A stretch of DNA of 64,000 bases from Tetragonia tetragonoides (Eukaryota; Streptophyta; Magnoliopsida; Caryophyllales; Aizoaceae), in contig CM076153.1 of the NCBI GenBank assembly GCA_038025085.1, forward strand, positions 20,435,001-20,499,000. The letters run 5' to 3'. Positions 23,535 to 35,171 of this stretch are shown here, in pieces (positions within the stretch are counted from its first letter, which is position 1; each line of letters starts with the position of its first letter). The notes beneath the pieces were generated by a model that saw nothing but the letters and a program-made list of their open reading frames with translations, was not told the DNA's origin and ran no database searches. Made by a program: the position numbers and the translations under genes.

Positions 23535-25611
23535 ATGGCAACATCGTACCATGTGACAATAAAACATGGGGGGGTCTTTTTGATGGAGCCAAATTATCAC
23601 TACTCTGGTGGTAAGGAGATAAAATTTGTAATCCATGATCCATCAAAGTTAACATTTCAATCAGATGTGGAATCAGATGTGTAAATTTATTGGGATATAA
23701 AGGTAGTATGAAGTTATTTGGGACAAAAAATTCAATTCGGTCGGCGTTTTTGATGGAGTCAGATGTGGAAGTCGAGCTGCTTAAAAGATTGGATAGTAGT
23801 TGTGAAAGGGTTATATATGTAGAGCATGTTGACGATGAAGAGTATTGTGAAAAGGATAGCGTGGCAGCACGCTCATTACGCCAGACTGCAGTTTAAAATG
23901 CTGGCGTAATCAATAATATTTGGGCAGGCAAACTTATAAACACCGGAATAGAGGAAACTGCTGAGCCTATGGGAACAATTCCGGACGCGGGAATACAACA
24001 AGCGAAAACAGTATACAAGATCGGGAGGAAAACATTAGCGAAAAGGCGTAGTGTGAGGGCGAAGACTGTTGCGCATAAAAGGAGCAAAATAGAAAGAGAA
24101 GCTGAGACGGTAAGCATAAAATTCATAACCAACTTGTGTATTACAATAAACATTGTGGTCGTCTGTATTAGACTTGTAAAATTCTGGTATCGATGATTGA
24201 AAATGTTTAATGTACACTAGGAAAACGACAGTTTAAGCAATGATTGTCAAAATGAAGATCAGGTTGGAGATACAAATAACGATTGCATCAATAGTGTTGG
24301 TGATGGAAGGGACGTGTGTACTGAGGAAAAACAGAGCCACCGCAGCATTCACAAGTATGGAGGTGAACCTGATTTGAGTCAGACAGTGGACATGGAGCGA
24401 GAGTAGGAAAAAGATTGCAAAAGTGATGCTGGTGATGGGAAGGAGGTGCGTACTGAGCAATTTCATAGCAACAGCAGAATTGTCAACGATGCGGTAATGT
24501 TATTTTTACGTACTGTGGTGATGGTGCATGAATAATGTCACTTCGAGGGTATTATTAACGATATAATATTTTATTTGTTTGTAGCCCTTCATGCGATATG
24601 TCATGGGTTGCAGTGTCCAAAGTTTTTGGAAATTGGTTACTAAGTTGACAGACCAACAACGGGATTGGGCATCATAATTGGGGTTCGAAGACCTTATGCA
24701 ACTGTCAATATCCAACATTGATAACAAGTTTTGATATTGGATAACGCGGAGGTTTGATCCCTACACAAGGGAGCTAAATATTAGGGAAGGGCAGTCAGTG
24801 GTGATCACCAGCAATGAAATTGGTTGGGTGCTAGGAATTCCTAGTACTTACTTGACGACGAAGAGGGTGTCGGAGTGTAAGAAAGAGGAATATAGGGCTT
24901 TGAAGATGGAGTACAAGGCATCGAGGGACGGGAGCCTTGTAGAGAGAGACATCTTCAAAATGACATGTTCGGAGACTGAAGATAGGTTTAAGTTCAAGAA
25001 ACACTTCCTTTTATATACGTTGGGAGTACTTCTTTGTCCTACGCAAAATTGCCCTATCAGCCCACTGCATTTGAAAGTCCTTCACAATGCCCGCCGTTCT
25101 ATAGACTACAACTGGGGTGAATATGTTCTCGAATGGTTGGTTAACTATAGGAACAAACTTGACAAGAATGTTTTAGGTTACGGAGGCTGCACTCTTCTAT
25201 TAACTGTAAGTAATGTGCAACACTATATACAGCTTACTATATTTACCAAGTTGAAGATAACTAATGATTAGTATTTTGCAGATCATTTACTTGGATAGAA
25301 TAGACCTTGGGAAGGGGGTGAACTGGAGGACCGATAGGTTGAGATTGTAGGCATGGGACCAAGACACGTTCGGTGAAGCATTGAGACTTGATCTGGGAGA
25401 GGGAGGTGAATATGGGGCTGCAAAGGTTGATTCTGTCTTTCTCTATTGCGATTCCAATCATTTAACTCAAAAATGCTAATTTGTATAGCACATTATTTGT
25501 CCATGAACAACGATTGAATATGTCGTAACAACGTTGATAATGTGGTGATTTCAGACTGTGCCCGGCGTGATATACGGCAGACCATATCCGACTCCAACCA
25601 AATATGTTTGA
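23535..25611 (+). pseudogene. Copy A: PB1-like gene related to copy B, decayed
   Basis: An ATG at 23535 opens VTIKHGGVFLMEPNYHYSGG, the start of a PB1-like domain found at the N-terminus of MULE-related plant proteins. A frame change near 23680 leads to NLLGYKGSMKLFG and VIYVEHVDDEEYC. Basic, acidic and repeat-containing exons follow, with a 44-codon internal repeat (GDGRDVCTEE near 24299, GDGKEVRTEQ near 24431). The main conserved exon is 24585-25205 (207 codons) and matches the copy B exon starting 59684. Then come 25282-25425 and 25555-25611. Stops occur in frame near 24405, 24677, 24734 and at 25348 (a Trp codon in copy B) and 25609. The Ulp1-like end is absent. It is a pseudogene of a transposon-related family. 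Confidence 0.7.
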
Positions 25612-26386
25612 AGTGTGATGAAGACTACTACAGGAAGATCATTTATCTGTGGCCCCTCCAATGGATTCATTAGCGCACTGTCACCTACGAGAGACTGAGA
25701 TTGAGATTAATAATGGCTATCGTTACGTTCAACTTAGTCGAGAGATTTGAAAGTGAAAGAGCGATCCCGGAAATTCACTTATTTAATGTTCTTTTTTCAA
25801 ATATGAATAAGTTGTCTGTTTTTCTTTTCAAGTTGGTGTGTGAGTAAATAATGTTTGTAGGGATTGTATGTGTTCTATGTAGGGAACTTGTGTTATTAGT
25901 TTGACATCAAACAATTTTTAGTGCTTGACATAAGGAATGTTATCCTCTTCAACACTCCAGAATAATGAAGAGTTTAGTGTGTACACGAGAATGTGAAATA
26001 ATACACACCAATGTAGGATTAAAGACACATATTAGAATTAGATAGTTGCATCCCACGTTCACACCACCTAATATTACAGAATTCATTAGTCCAAAAGACA
26101 GGCAATAAGGGTGGTTGTGTGGATTTAAATACAATCAGAGATTAAAAGTTTCCCTCCAAATGTTTAGGGTACAAATATTAAAATAGACCGGCAACTGGGC
26201 CATAGTTGCAACTCCCTCCATTGCGAAGGTACTAAATTCAGTAGGCAAAATGAAGCAGTCAGGTAGACGATGAATCCTCAAGGTTCTGAGCTTAGTAGGG
26301 GTTCCTCCAAAAGATACTCAGAAACACCTAAACATGGATAAACTTAATTATGAGCAAACTGTAATGTAGAATATAGTGAATAAAAA
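25612..26386. other. Non-coding interval
   Basis: Nothing coding was recognised. It separates copy A (plus) from the 3' end of the endonuclease fusion gene (minus), so the two genes are convergent. A short last exon of the minus gene could lie here after the donor-like GAG|GTATGG at 26404/26403. Confidence 0.35.
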
Positions 26387-28578
26387 TTAAGAAACAACCA
26401 TACCTCCTCCCTCCTCTAATTTTCCTTGGACAATCCCCCAAAGTTTGTCATCATAATCGAGAATATGGAATTCAATCTGGTTAGTCCACAGCACGAGGAT
26501 ACCTCCTTCCAAACCCTCCGGCTCCATTAGTTTCCAATTCTCAAATGGAAGGCAATCGATTATAGCCTGGGTGTTGGTCCTTCCAACCCGAGTCTCAGTT
26601 ATAATAAATACGTTTGGGTGGAATTGCTGGCAAAGCTTGAGGAAGTTTCCCCGAAATGAGGGCCTTGCGATTCCCCTGGCATTCCATATGATGAAAGTCA
26701 TGTCTTCAGCCAGAAAGGGGTGTTCCACAAACGCCAGGTTACGTGCCAGCTTCTTTTGATCCAATGCATCAACAATAACATCACCTGGCACCATCCTCCA
26801 ATATCTTGTACATGCGACAAAATTGCAAGTGTATCCAGGAAAGGTATTCTCACGAGTTGCATGAACATGGCGTTTAACTATGAGTTCAACCTGCTTTGCC
26901 TCCATCTCCAATGAGTACACCTGTAATTTAGTTGGACCAAAAGCTGAAAAGTAGACTTCCATTGTATTTGGTTGTTGAGTAATTAACAACCGAAACACTT
27001 CACGGATTTATTATTAATGGAGTTAACAATTTTGCCTAAACTTTAGTTGACAACGAGATATTCAAAAATTGAATTTAATTACTTCACAACAACATATTCC
27101 ACAAATGAAAGTGAAATGTTTAAAAATATGAAGATTGGAAGGAAAAAACATTATGAACATAGGAACAAGTTTGCGTGTCATATGGATTTAGTAATAGGAT
27201 ATATTATTATTGCTATGAGGAGTTCAATATGGAGTTATTGCATGTATTGTCTATTACGTTCTGTTGTTCCTATATAAATAGGATAGACGTTGCAAGAATT
27301 CCCAAAAATTACAAAGAAAAACTAATGCGTAAGAAACCCTGATGTGAAAATGCTGAAATTTGAAAACATAGGAAACAATGTAACTATAGATTCCCTACCC
27401 ATGTAAGTAAACAAATAAGTGAATATGAATATAAAATATAATTAAATATGTTGTTTCATATTACCATAGAAACGCACAAGTTTATATACAGTTGTTACTA
27501 GTAAATGTTTAATATGTATTCATTATATAGTAAAGCATCTAACTATTTGAGTAACAACTAGATATACCTATCAGTCGGTTGTTACAACTGAGTTATAAAT
27601 AAACTCTATGTATACATCAGTTGTTCCGAAAAAAATATAATTGCTATATAACTATAGTGGAGGCGTATAGTATACCTGAACGGTGTTGGAGTAAGCGGCC
27701 ATGTTTGCCCTTGTACATTTTCCGTTCAGTCGGCATCCAATTGCAGATTGACGGATATTCATTGGACGGTCCATGAAGAGATCCGATCCGGTAGGTAGCA
27801 GGTCTTGTTGCTGCTGCCCGAGAAACAGTACGCATGAACGGGCTTCATTCATTTCCTTTGAAGTGAGGTAAGTAAGATCTTTCATGGTGAAGAGGTGTGC
27901 TGGTTTAAGAGGTGTAGCCTCCTCCGCCGATATCACTAGCAGGTTGCTCAAATTTCCAGTGGCTGACCTAGGATCCATTATTATGCCTCGCATTGTGGAG
28001 GCTGACGGGCTCGCAATTGAACCATCACCGTTCTTCACCAAGTAGTTTGTATCATTGGTGACTACTTTCGACGGCCCAGGCTTAGGAATGTCAAATAGCT
28101 CAATACAATCCCGCTCCACGAAGTCAAGTTGTAGTAGTTCGTGGGGTGGAGTATAGCGTATTAGCCACTCAGGCATGACGTTGGGGAAGATTTCTTTGAA
28201 CACGGATTCAGTGATAGGCCACAACTTCTGTTCATTTTCACCTATGACATAAGTCTGATACCCTTGTTGCGGAATAGAATCAGGAGCTGCGATTCCCCTT
28301 TCAGTAGGTTCTTCAGGGTCTTCCACTTCTATTTCATTTCTGTTATCATTTGCATCACTATGGATTTCCAAACCAAGACTGGACTGATTTTCAGTAGCTC
28401 CTACCATTTCATTATTGGTAGGGTTTTCTGGAGTTGTGGTTTCCATTCCAAGAAGAGTAGCGTTTGGTGGAAGCTTCAGTTTAACATCAATGTGGTTTGT
28501 GTTTTGTGGATCTTCAATTTCAATTTCGATGAGGGTTGTGTTTGTGTTGGTTTGTGTTTCAGGAACATCAATGTCCAT
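26387..28578 (-). CDS. LINE-endonuclease fusion gene, copy 1
   Basis: Exon 1 runs from ATG 28578 to 27676 (301 codons), ending at CAG|GTATAC. It has an acidic N-terminal tail, then a conserved unknown domain (ENEQKLWPITESVFKE, CIELFDIPKPGPS, AHLFTMKDLTYLT). A second coding block, about 26960-26404, continues it (VYFSAFGPTKLQVYSLEMEA) and then enters a segment clearly like the start of L1 endonuclease: MTFIIWNARGIARPSF, VFIITETRVG, GGILVLWTN. Only the Asn and Glu motifs of the nuclease are present; the later Asp and His motifs are missing, so no cleavage activity is expected. The acceptor for block 2 is unresolved: the visible AGs are not in phase 0, so a micro-exon or decay is possible. The whole matches copy 2 at 51.1-52.2 kb. 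Function unknown. Confidence 0.6.
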
Positions 28579-29145
28579 TTGAAGATGTTTGTTGTGTTTG
28601 GGAGGGGGCTTAGGCCTTGGACAAGTGTTTCAAAGTAGGTCAGATGGGGTAACGATCTTTATATACCAACATTCAGTTATGCGGATTTCAAATTTTATGC
28701 AATCTAATTTTGCAGAACACAACTTAGCCACAGCACACAATCCAAATATCCTATTAATACAGTAACAATGGTCAGGAATAAATAATAGAGTAATACACAT
28801 AAATAAACTTGTCATTTGCGAATTCCTAGTGGATTGTTTCATGACATTTGTGAATTCCTAGTGCATTATATTCGTAGGGGAATATAACACTTAATACTGC
28901 AATTAAGGAGAAACATGATACTATTAATAACAATGTATTTAAAAAACAGCATAATAATATACTTAAATAGAAAGTACAATGCTGAAGATCAACTAAATTA
29001 ATCCTCCCTAGAAAACAAGCATGAAATATTGGACTAGGAAACAAGACAATAAAAAAAATACATCATTCCGAAAAGACATAAATTCGTTGAAACAACGGAA
29101 CAACCAACATTCATTGGAAATGCTACCCTTTCTTCAAATAACCAT
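28579..29145. other. Promoter interval of the fusion gene copy 1
   Basis: On the minus strand a TATATAAA box lies at 28658-28665, about 80 bp upstream of the ATG at 28578. The rest is AT-rich and non-coding up to the small gene. Confidence 0.5.
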
Positions 29146-29472
29146 TCAGAAAACACCCCTTTGCAAGTCGGCCAATTGCTTCAAATTCTGCAACTGGCGA
29201 CGCCTCCTTTGAGGTAAAGTTGGTGGCTTCGGAAAATGACGCTTGCACTCTATACTTGCTACCACCCTCATTGAGCCGGGATATCGACTTTCAAGTAGTT
29301 TGTAATCCTCATCAAAATACATTTCCAAATTTTTCATCCAAGACCCCATTTGTACAAACAAATCCTCAATGACAAAAGGACCGACTAATTTGATGGCTTC
29401 CCCCATGAATGCCCTGATGTCCTTGACATCATTATCTTCTGCTTCTTGAAGTTGCTTGACACTTTTAACCAT
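29146..29472 (-). CDS. Small helical protein, 108 aa, copy 1
   Basis: A single open exon starts at ATG 29472 and gives a protein rich in charged helices: DIRAFMGEAIKLVG, WMKNLEMYFDEDYKLLE, then a basic RRRRQLQNLKQL end. I do not recognise the family. It is supported as a gene because a related but frameshifted copy lies at 53134-53468, next to the second endonuclease fusion gene, and both have a TATAAATA box at similar distance upstream. It is transcribed in the same direction as the fusion gene at 28578. Confidence 0.55.
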   Translation of the reverse strand: MVKSVKQLQEAEDNDVKDIRAFMGEAIKLVGPFVIEDLFVQMGSWMKNLEMYFDEDYKLLESRYPGSMRVVASIECKRHFPKPPTLPQRRRRQLQNLKQLADLQRGVF

Positions 29473-30569
29473 GACTATATCCTAAGGTTTTGTTAGAAGG
29501 CTTTGAAGATTTCTGAGAATATGAATGTAATGGAAGATATAGGAAAAACCAGGAAAGGATGTTGTGGATAGACAAAAGGGAAGAAAGGCCTTATTTATAG
29601 GATTGAAGTTACATTAGAACCCTAAAAGATTGTTACTTTTTCCCTCCCAAAAGATGAAGTTAAAATGATTTGAACACCCCAAAAGAGGCAAACAAAAAGG
29701 TTTTCCCACCAAAACTAATAGTTTGATAGATATTTTCCCTCCAAAATATTTAATTTTCAGTTGAATTTCCCACCGAAACAATATGCTTGGAAAATTATTT
29801 CCCTCGAAGAAAATAGAAGTTATTTTCAATTTCCCACCCAAAATATTTGGGTAATTAATATTTTCCCTCCAAAACTAACAAAACATTTTCCTTTTTATTT
29901 GCCCGGGCTATCGTTTCCATAATGGTTGTTACTATACTATTCACAATATTACCACATTATGCATTCCCTAAGTTAAATGCACCAAGGTTTATGATTTTAC
30001 AAACTATTTATCATCAATTATATAACTATACAATAAATTTTATGAATGCCTGCCAAATTCTACTTATATATAAGTTCAGTGATGAACGAATATTGAAATT
30101 AAATAGTAGTTAATAAGCGCATTCATATAAATATCCTTTATATTACTTCTCCTAATCTTTGTCCTTTTTTAATTAATAGTAGTGTTTGATGATAATCATT
30201 TATGAGGTCCTTATAAAAAAGTATAATCATCTAACTAAAACATTTAAATGACAATAGAATTGAAAATTTATAATTCAAAGGTTTTGATAGGGGCGAAACT
30301 TATTCGGTGTCAAACCTAATTTGATTATATCCAAATTTGATTGTTATTCAATCCAAACAACGTGTTTTAGAATGGATATTATATATTTTCGATGGGTTTA
30401 TTAGTTTTGTAAAATAATTATATTCGAACTCACCCTTTTGTCGCCCAAATTAAAAGGTATTTTTAAAGCAAAATAATGAAATAAAACCCTATTCCACCAA
30501 CATGTAGTCAAACAACTCACTCAAAACATTGTTAATGTTGTAGATCTATACATTTAGGCAATAAGCGAA
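29473..30569. promoter_or_regulatory. Upstream region of the small gene with E2F-like repeats
   Basis: A TATAAATA box (minus) is at 29592-29599. From 29637 to 29885 at least seven copies of TTTCCCNCC(A/C)AAA-type sequence recur, for example TTTTCCCACCAAAACT near 29700 and TTTTCCCTCCAAAACT near 29865. They resemble E2F sites (TTTCCCGCC) with the CpG changed. Whether they bind anything is unknown. Beyond 29,900 the sequence is AT-rich with no gene. Confidence 0.4.
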
Positions 30570-30700
30570 TGTAGCGAATAAGCTGATAGCGGATTGTAAT
30601 AGCAGATTTGACCAATGGATTATATTGGGTAATTTATAAAAAATGTGGTTGGTAAATTAGCTTACGAGATTTAGCTGTTAGTTAATTGAAGATGTAAAAT
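30570..30700 (-). repeat. MITE-like repeat family member (diverged)
   Basis: Contains AGCTGATAGCGGATTG, GCAGATTTGACCAATGGATT and GGTAAATTAGCTTA, which are the reverse complement of the AATCAGCTAATTTACC and AATCCRCTATTTGGTC-like segments seen at 44239 and 44801. Confidence 0.5.
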
Positions 30701-30768
30701 GACTGAAAAAGACATTAGTTGTTGTTGTTATTGATGTTATTATTATTATAATTATTAATATTTATGCA

Positions 30769-30936
<168 letters not shown>

Positions 30937-31129
30937 GAACAAACAATATAATAAAATTATTATATTATTTAACATACAATACAATAAAACCAAATGCTAA
31001 ATTTAGTATACAATAAAAAGAGAGTGAAAGCAGAAGTTCAATAAGAGGGAAAAAAATAAGGTAGTCGTTAAAACGACCACATGAATAAAAGGGTTTGCAA
31101 TGTGAATAAATTTATTTAAATAAGTGGGA

Positions 31130-31405
31130 ACCCTTGTAATGGATCGGATTCGGATGGGATTATGCTAAATCCATATCCGATCCGAATATTAAACGGATTC
31201 TAAAATAACGTCCGAATCCGAATAACCTCCGATTAGGGAGGATCCGAATCCAACACTATTCACACAACATCGGAATTCGGTCTGAATCCGTCTCGGATTC
31301 GTAGTTTGGTAATCGGATTTGGACTCAGATTTATTTTATTCGGATTCGGTTCAGATTTTTTTGGCCTAAACGGATCGATTTCGGATTGGAGTGCTTGATT
31401 GCCAT
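31130..31405. repeat. Dispersed repeat rich in GGATTCGGAT motifs
   Basis: Many direct and inverted copies of CGGATTCGGAT/ATCCGAATCCG occur, ending in GATTGCCATCTCTATCGG. Such sequence is typical of plant MITE-like elements with terminal palindromic repeats, but no clear ends or target duplication were found. Confidence 0.45.
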
Positions 31406-32739
31406 CTCTATCGGCAACCAGCTTTTGGGTAGCTGTTAGTCGTTTGAACTAGTGAAACCACTACTTATTAGATTTTATTTGGTGTGTTCGGTAACTAGTT
31501 TTTAGTAGTAGTTGTTAGTGGTTAGAGTAGTGTTTTGCAAAAGCTAATAAAATTAGCGTTTTAACTCCAAATGCTAGCTGTTGGAATTATTTAGGTATTT
31601 GATTCCCAATTGTAAACCTTTGTTTTTAAAACAAAAAAATAATAATATGTCATTTTACGTCGATTTACATCAATCAGCTATCCAAACCACTAGCCTTATC
31701 GATATGTAAACCAAGTAAAAAGCTAACAGTTACGTTACGTACCGCTCATGACAGCTAATAGCTAGTTCAACAGCTAACCACTAATGAAATAGCTAAGACT
31801 ACATCTACAACTAAATATTGTCGAACAGATCCTTAATGTTGGACAATGATAAAGAATTTATCATTTGTAACAATACATTGTAGATTATATATTTATACTC
31901 ATAAATAATAAACGTTTTTGTCATCAAAATCCGGTGAAACTAAAATATTTGTGTTTTGTCGAAAATGAAACACCCAGGAGAGGCCGTTAGAGGCCAATAC
32001 AAAGGGCGATGATCAAGACCCCTCCAAGAAAGCTAACCCAAATATGGATTATATCCATACTCAAAATGTGATATTCCAAAATTAGTTTGGATTGGATTTG
32101 GACCACTACGCAATAATCCAATCCAAATTCCAAAATAAGTTGGCAGTATTCGATTTCAAATAATATTTATGGATAAATGAGAGTGGTGTTAATGAATAAA
32201 TAAACTGCTATTTAAGACTTATATAATCATTTACATAAACTTTATCAATGTCTTCCATATTATAAATAATTTAGTTTAGTGAGTTTGAACACGGTGATTG
32301 AAAATGCTTATTAAGGTTAGCATATAAATTGGCCATTGACATTGAACTATAACCAATATCATTTTGACCAATTCTAAACATTATCTTTCATCATTTAAAT
32401 TGAGATCCTTTGTGTATATTTCTATTAAACAGTAACAACGGAGTAAACAATTACGTAGATCAGCCTTTTAAACATCTCCATAGTGTAATTTCTTGATAGG
32501 TTCAGAAGGCCATACACAATTATCCTGGATATGATTTACGATTCGGATACATATTTCCCTCCACCAGGGAGAGCATATTAACAGACATATTAATCCTCCA
32601 CCATAATAAACCATTAATAAAGCAGGGGAGTGGGTATAATAATAGGTTCCTTAATCAGAACACCACAACCATTTAAACTATGTCTAGGTATTTGGTGTTG
32701 CTAATCCAGCACAGTTGTGCAAAGATACAGCAATACGAT
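31406..32739. other. Non-coding interval with MITE-like sequence
   Basis: About 31430-31830 holds AGCTGTTAGTCGTTTGAAC near its left end and inverted AGCTAATAGCTAGTTCAACAGC near its right end, with GTGTTCGG and GTCGAACAGATCC facing each other, so it is probably another hAT-like non-autonomous element. The rest shows no coding signal. Confidence 0.4.
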
Positions 32740-34335
32740 TTAAACTTTTTGCAGAAAGTCAGCAAAAAGCATCACCTCACGCCTACAAATGGTACGAAGC
32801 TCCAGCAGCCTTGCGTCCGCGCAGTTTTGAAGAGGAAGTTTTGGCCATTGGAACTTCTTCAATGAACAAAGCCAAAGTGATTTATAGTAAGACAGGCTTT
32901 CCCTCATTGCTGCTAAACCATCTCTCCCCAACTTTGAGCAAGCAGACTCCATCATTTCCATTGCCTCGCAATATTTTGGGGTGTCTTCATCTAGGTGTAC
33001 GAGGTGGATCAAGCTGAGCATGTATTCCGCCCTCGCATGACCTTGTGCAACAGCACGCTCTAACTAGTGCTCACCCAATTGTGTCTTGTAATGCTTAAAA
33101 TAATTGAACTGCAAAAACATTGATCAGAAACGTGAAACCATCTACTTACATGACATGTTTAATATTGTTAGAAGTTTTTGATGGGTACATACCATTCCGA
33201 AGAAGTACATAGCGCCGGATTGTTAATGTCCATGCACTTGTCTAAAAACCTCATGAAGGCGGTGCAAAAGAATGGGTTCTTGTTGATATTGTTGAACTTC
33301 ACTTTGCTCATCACAGATTGTTGTAAGCCAAGCCTGTTCATATCTTTGCAACTACCACCAAATACAAATTACGAAAACAAGCGAGTAAGCTTATGATTAA
33401 AAGATTTAGTGTATGTGGAAAGAATTATCCCTCTTTACAACTATTGAAATACATGATAAATCCTGAATCCATAGAAGGCCATATTAATCCCAAAATACAT
33501 TAATTGAAACCCATGCACAACCCTGAATCCATTGAACTAAACAATTTCCCCAACTTCACAAAAATGAAAGTATGAAACAGGTGTGAAATTACCAATCCAT
33601 ACAAGTCTAATCTTCAACTTAAATTAACATAAGTCAAACACATCTGACCTAATCGATCCATAGAAGTACACATGTGTTTATTTTAATCAATATAATTACA
33701 CAATTGACCAAAATACACATTTTTGAAGCACATCATGTGAAACGATCTGTCCATTGTTCCTGATAAAAACGAAACATCCTGTTGAAGGGTACTCTGTTTT
33801 CTTCAATTATTTCTAATAAATACATTTTTACATACAAAGAAGATGAAAGGCCAAAATTCATGCCAATACTAGCTAATTGTGCGGGTAAACCTTAATAAAA
33901 ATTAATTCGTCAAATGAGCTCTCAAATCAGAAACAAGTCAAACAAAATTTTCAATAATCCCTCACATGCATAACTAAAATACACTCACAAACATAAACGG
34001 CCATCATTTAGTTCATTGATGTGCAATATAAGTAAAAATTAGATGCACGAAATAAGTTGGTTTAACCCACAACATAATACCAAGTACGATACATGGACAA
34101 GTAAATATTGGACAAGTAAAAATATATCAACAAAAGCATGTGAATAATTAACATAATTTGACATTTGATCAGAAAAAAATATAGATTTTTGAAAATCAGT
34201 TGTTTATCTTTACCTTGCCCTTAGCCTGAAGTAATCTTTGCAAGAAACCATTGCCACCTTTTTCAGAATTTCTACCACAACATTTTCATCAAGGTTCGTA
34301 AGAAGCTTGATTTCCACCTTTTGATCTTCTTCCAT
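32740..34335 (-). pseudogene. F-box paralog 1 (subtype B), broken
   Basis: Three exons are visible on minus: 34335-34214 (122 nt, F-box: NLDENVVVEILKKVAMVSCKD), 33351-33193 and 33108-32740. Exon 1 ends AG|GTAAAG and exon 2 starts T-TGC, making the same split Ser codon as in the other paralogs. Exon 2 is 159 nt against 160 in its relatives; one base is missing just before the AMYFFGM block near 33213. A TAG lies in exon 3 near 33062 (GEH*LERA). Exon 3 then reads GHARAEYMLSLIHL, DGLAAMRESL and CRREVMLFADFL. It resembles the At2g35280/At1g67623 F-box family, but is a pseudogene. Confidence 0.8.
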
Positions 34336-35171
34336 TGACAAGCAATTTTGTGTTTTTTGGGGACGGTAAGGGTGAGCTATTATGAAGGGGAAATTGAAGA
34401 AATTAATCACTTGATAAGACTAGTTTTGAAGGGAGGGAGAGGGGAATAAATTTGGCCTTTCTCCTTTCTGTAGCGTTTGATCAAGTGGCAGAGTGAAATG
34501 AGTAGGGGTAAGGACTAAGCTGACCTTGTGTAATTAATTTTACCTTTTCATTACCCAATCAGGCATCAGACTGAGTTATGAGGCGCTGATATTTTGTCTC
34601 TCTACATTACTGAGAAACTCACACTAGGTGATTCTAATCTTGGAACAACACATGATCTGAATCCCCATTTTAAGAGGGGTAACATAATTGATGAAAAAAT
34701 AAATTGATTACGCTAATTGGCCAGCCTAAAGTTCAATTTAATCATTCAAAGCTGTCAAAGCACGTAGTTAATATAACAAAATAGAAAATAAGAAGATGTT
34801 AATGCTCCATAAATTAAATTCAGAATATAGTCTGACTATTATTAATGTAATTGCAAGAACTCTCCCATGATTAGTGTTCACATTATCTTATCTCCCTCTT
34901 ATTTGTTATTCTGGCTGGTACCATTGTATTCATATTTGTTTAATGTTTAATGTGAGGATTCTTGTATTGAACGATCCTATGATATATTTTTAAAAGATGC
35001 TTCCACATAAATATAAAAGTTGTTTACAATGACTATCACCTGTAACATACGGATATTACCCTCGCAAGGAGGGTTGCCTAATTTTAACAATGCTTACTTA
35101 TTGAAAAAAAAAATGTAACATACGGATATACTAGTAATTAAGTGACAAAGTTTGGTAATAAAGATATTATA
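34336..35171. other. Interval between F-box paralogs 1 and 2
   Basis: No coding sequence was recognised. It should contain the promoter of paralog 1 and the 3' end of paralog 2. Confidence 0.4.

Noticed and set aside
26571..26914. Plus-strand open frames opposite the endonuclease fusion
   Set aside because: They are antisense shadows of the better supported minus-strand coding sequence.
32680..33017. Plus-strand open frames
   Set aside because: They are antisense to exon 3 of F-box paralog 1.
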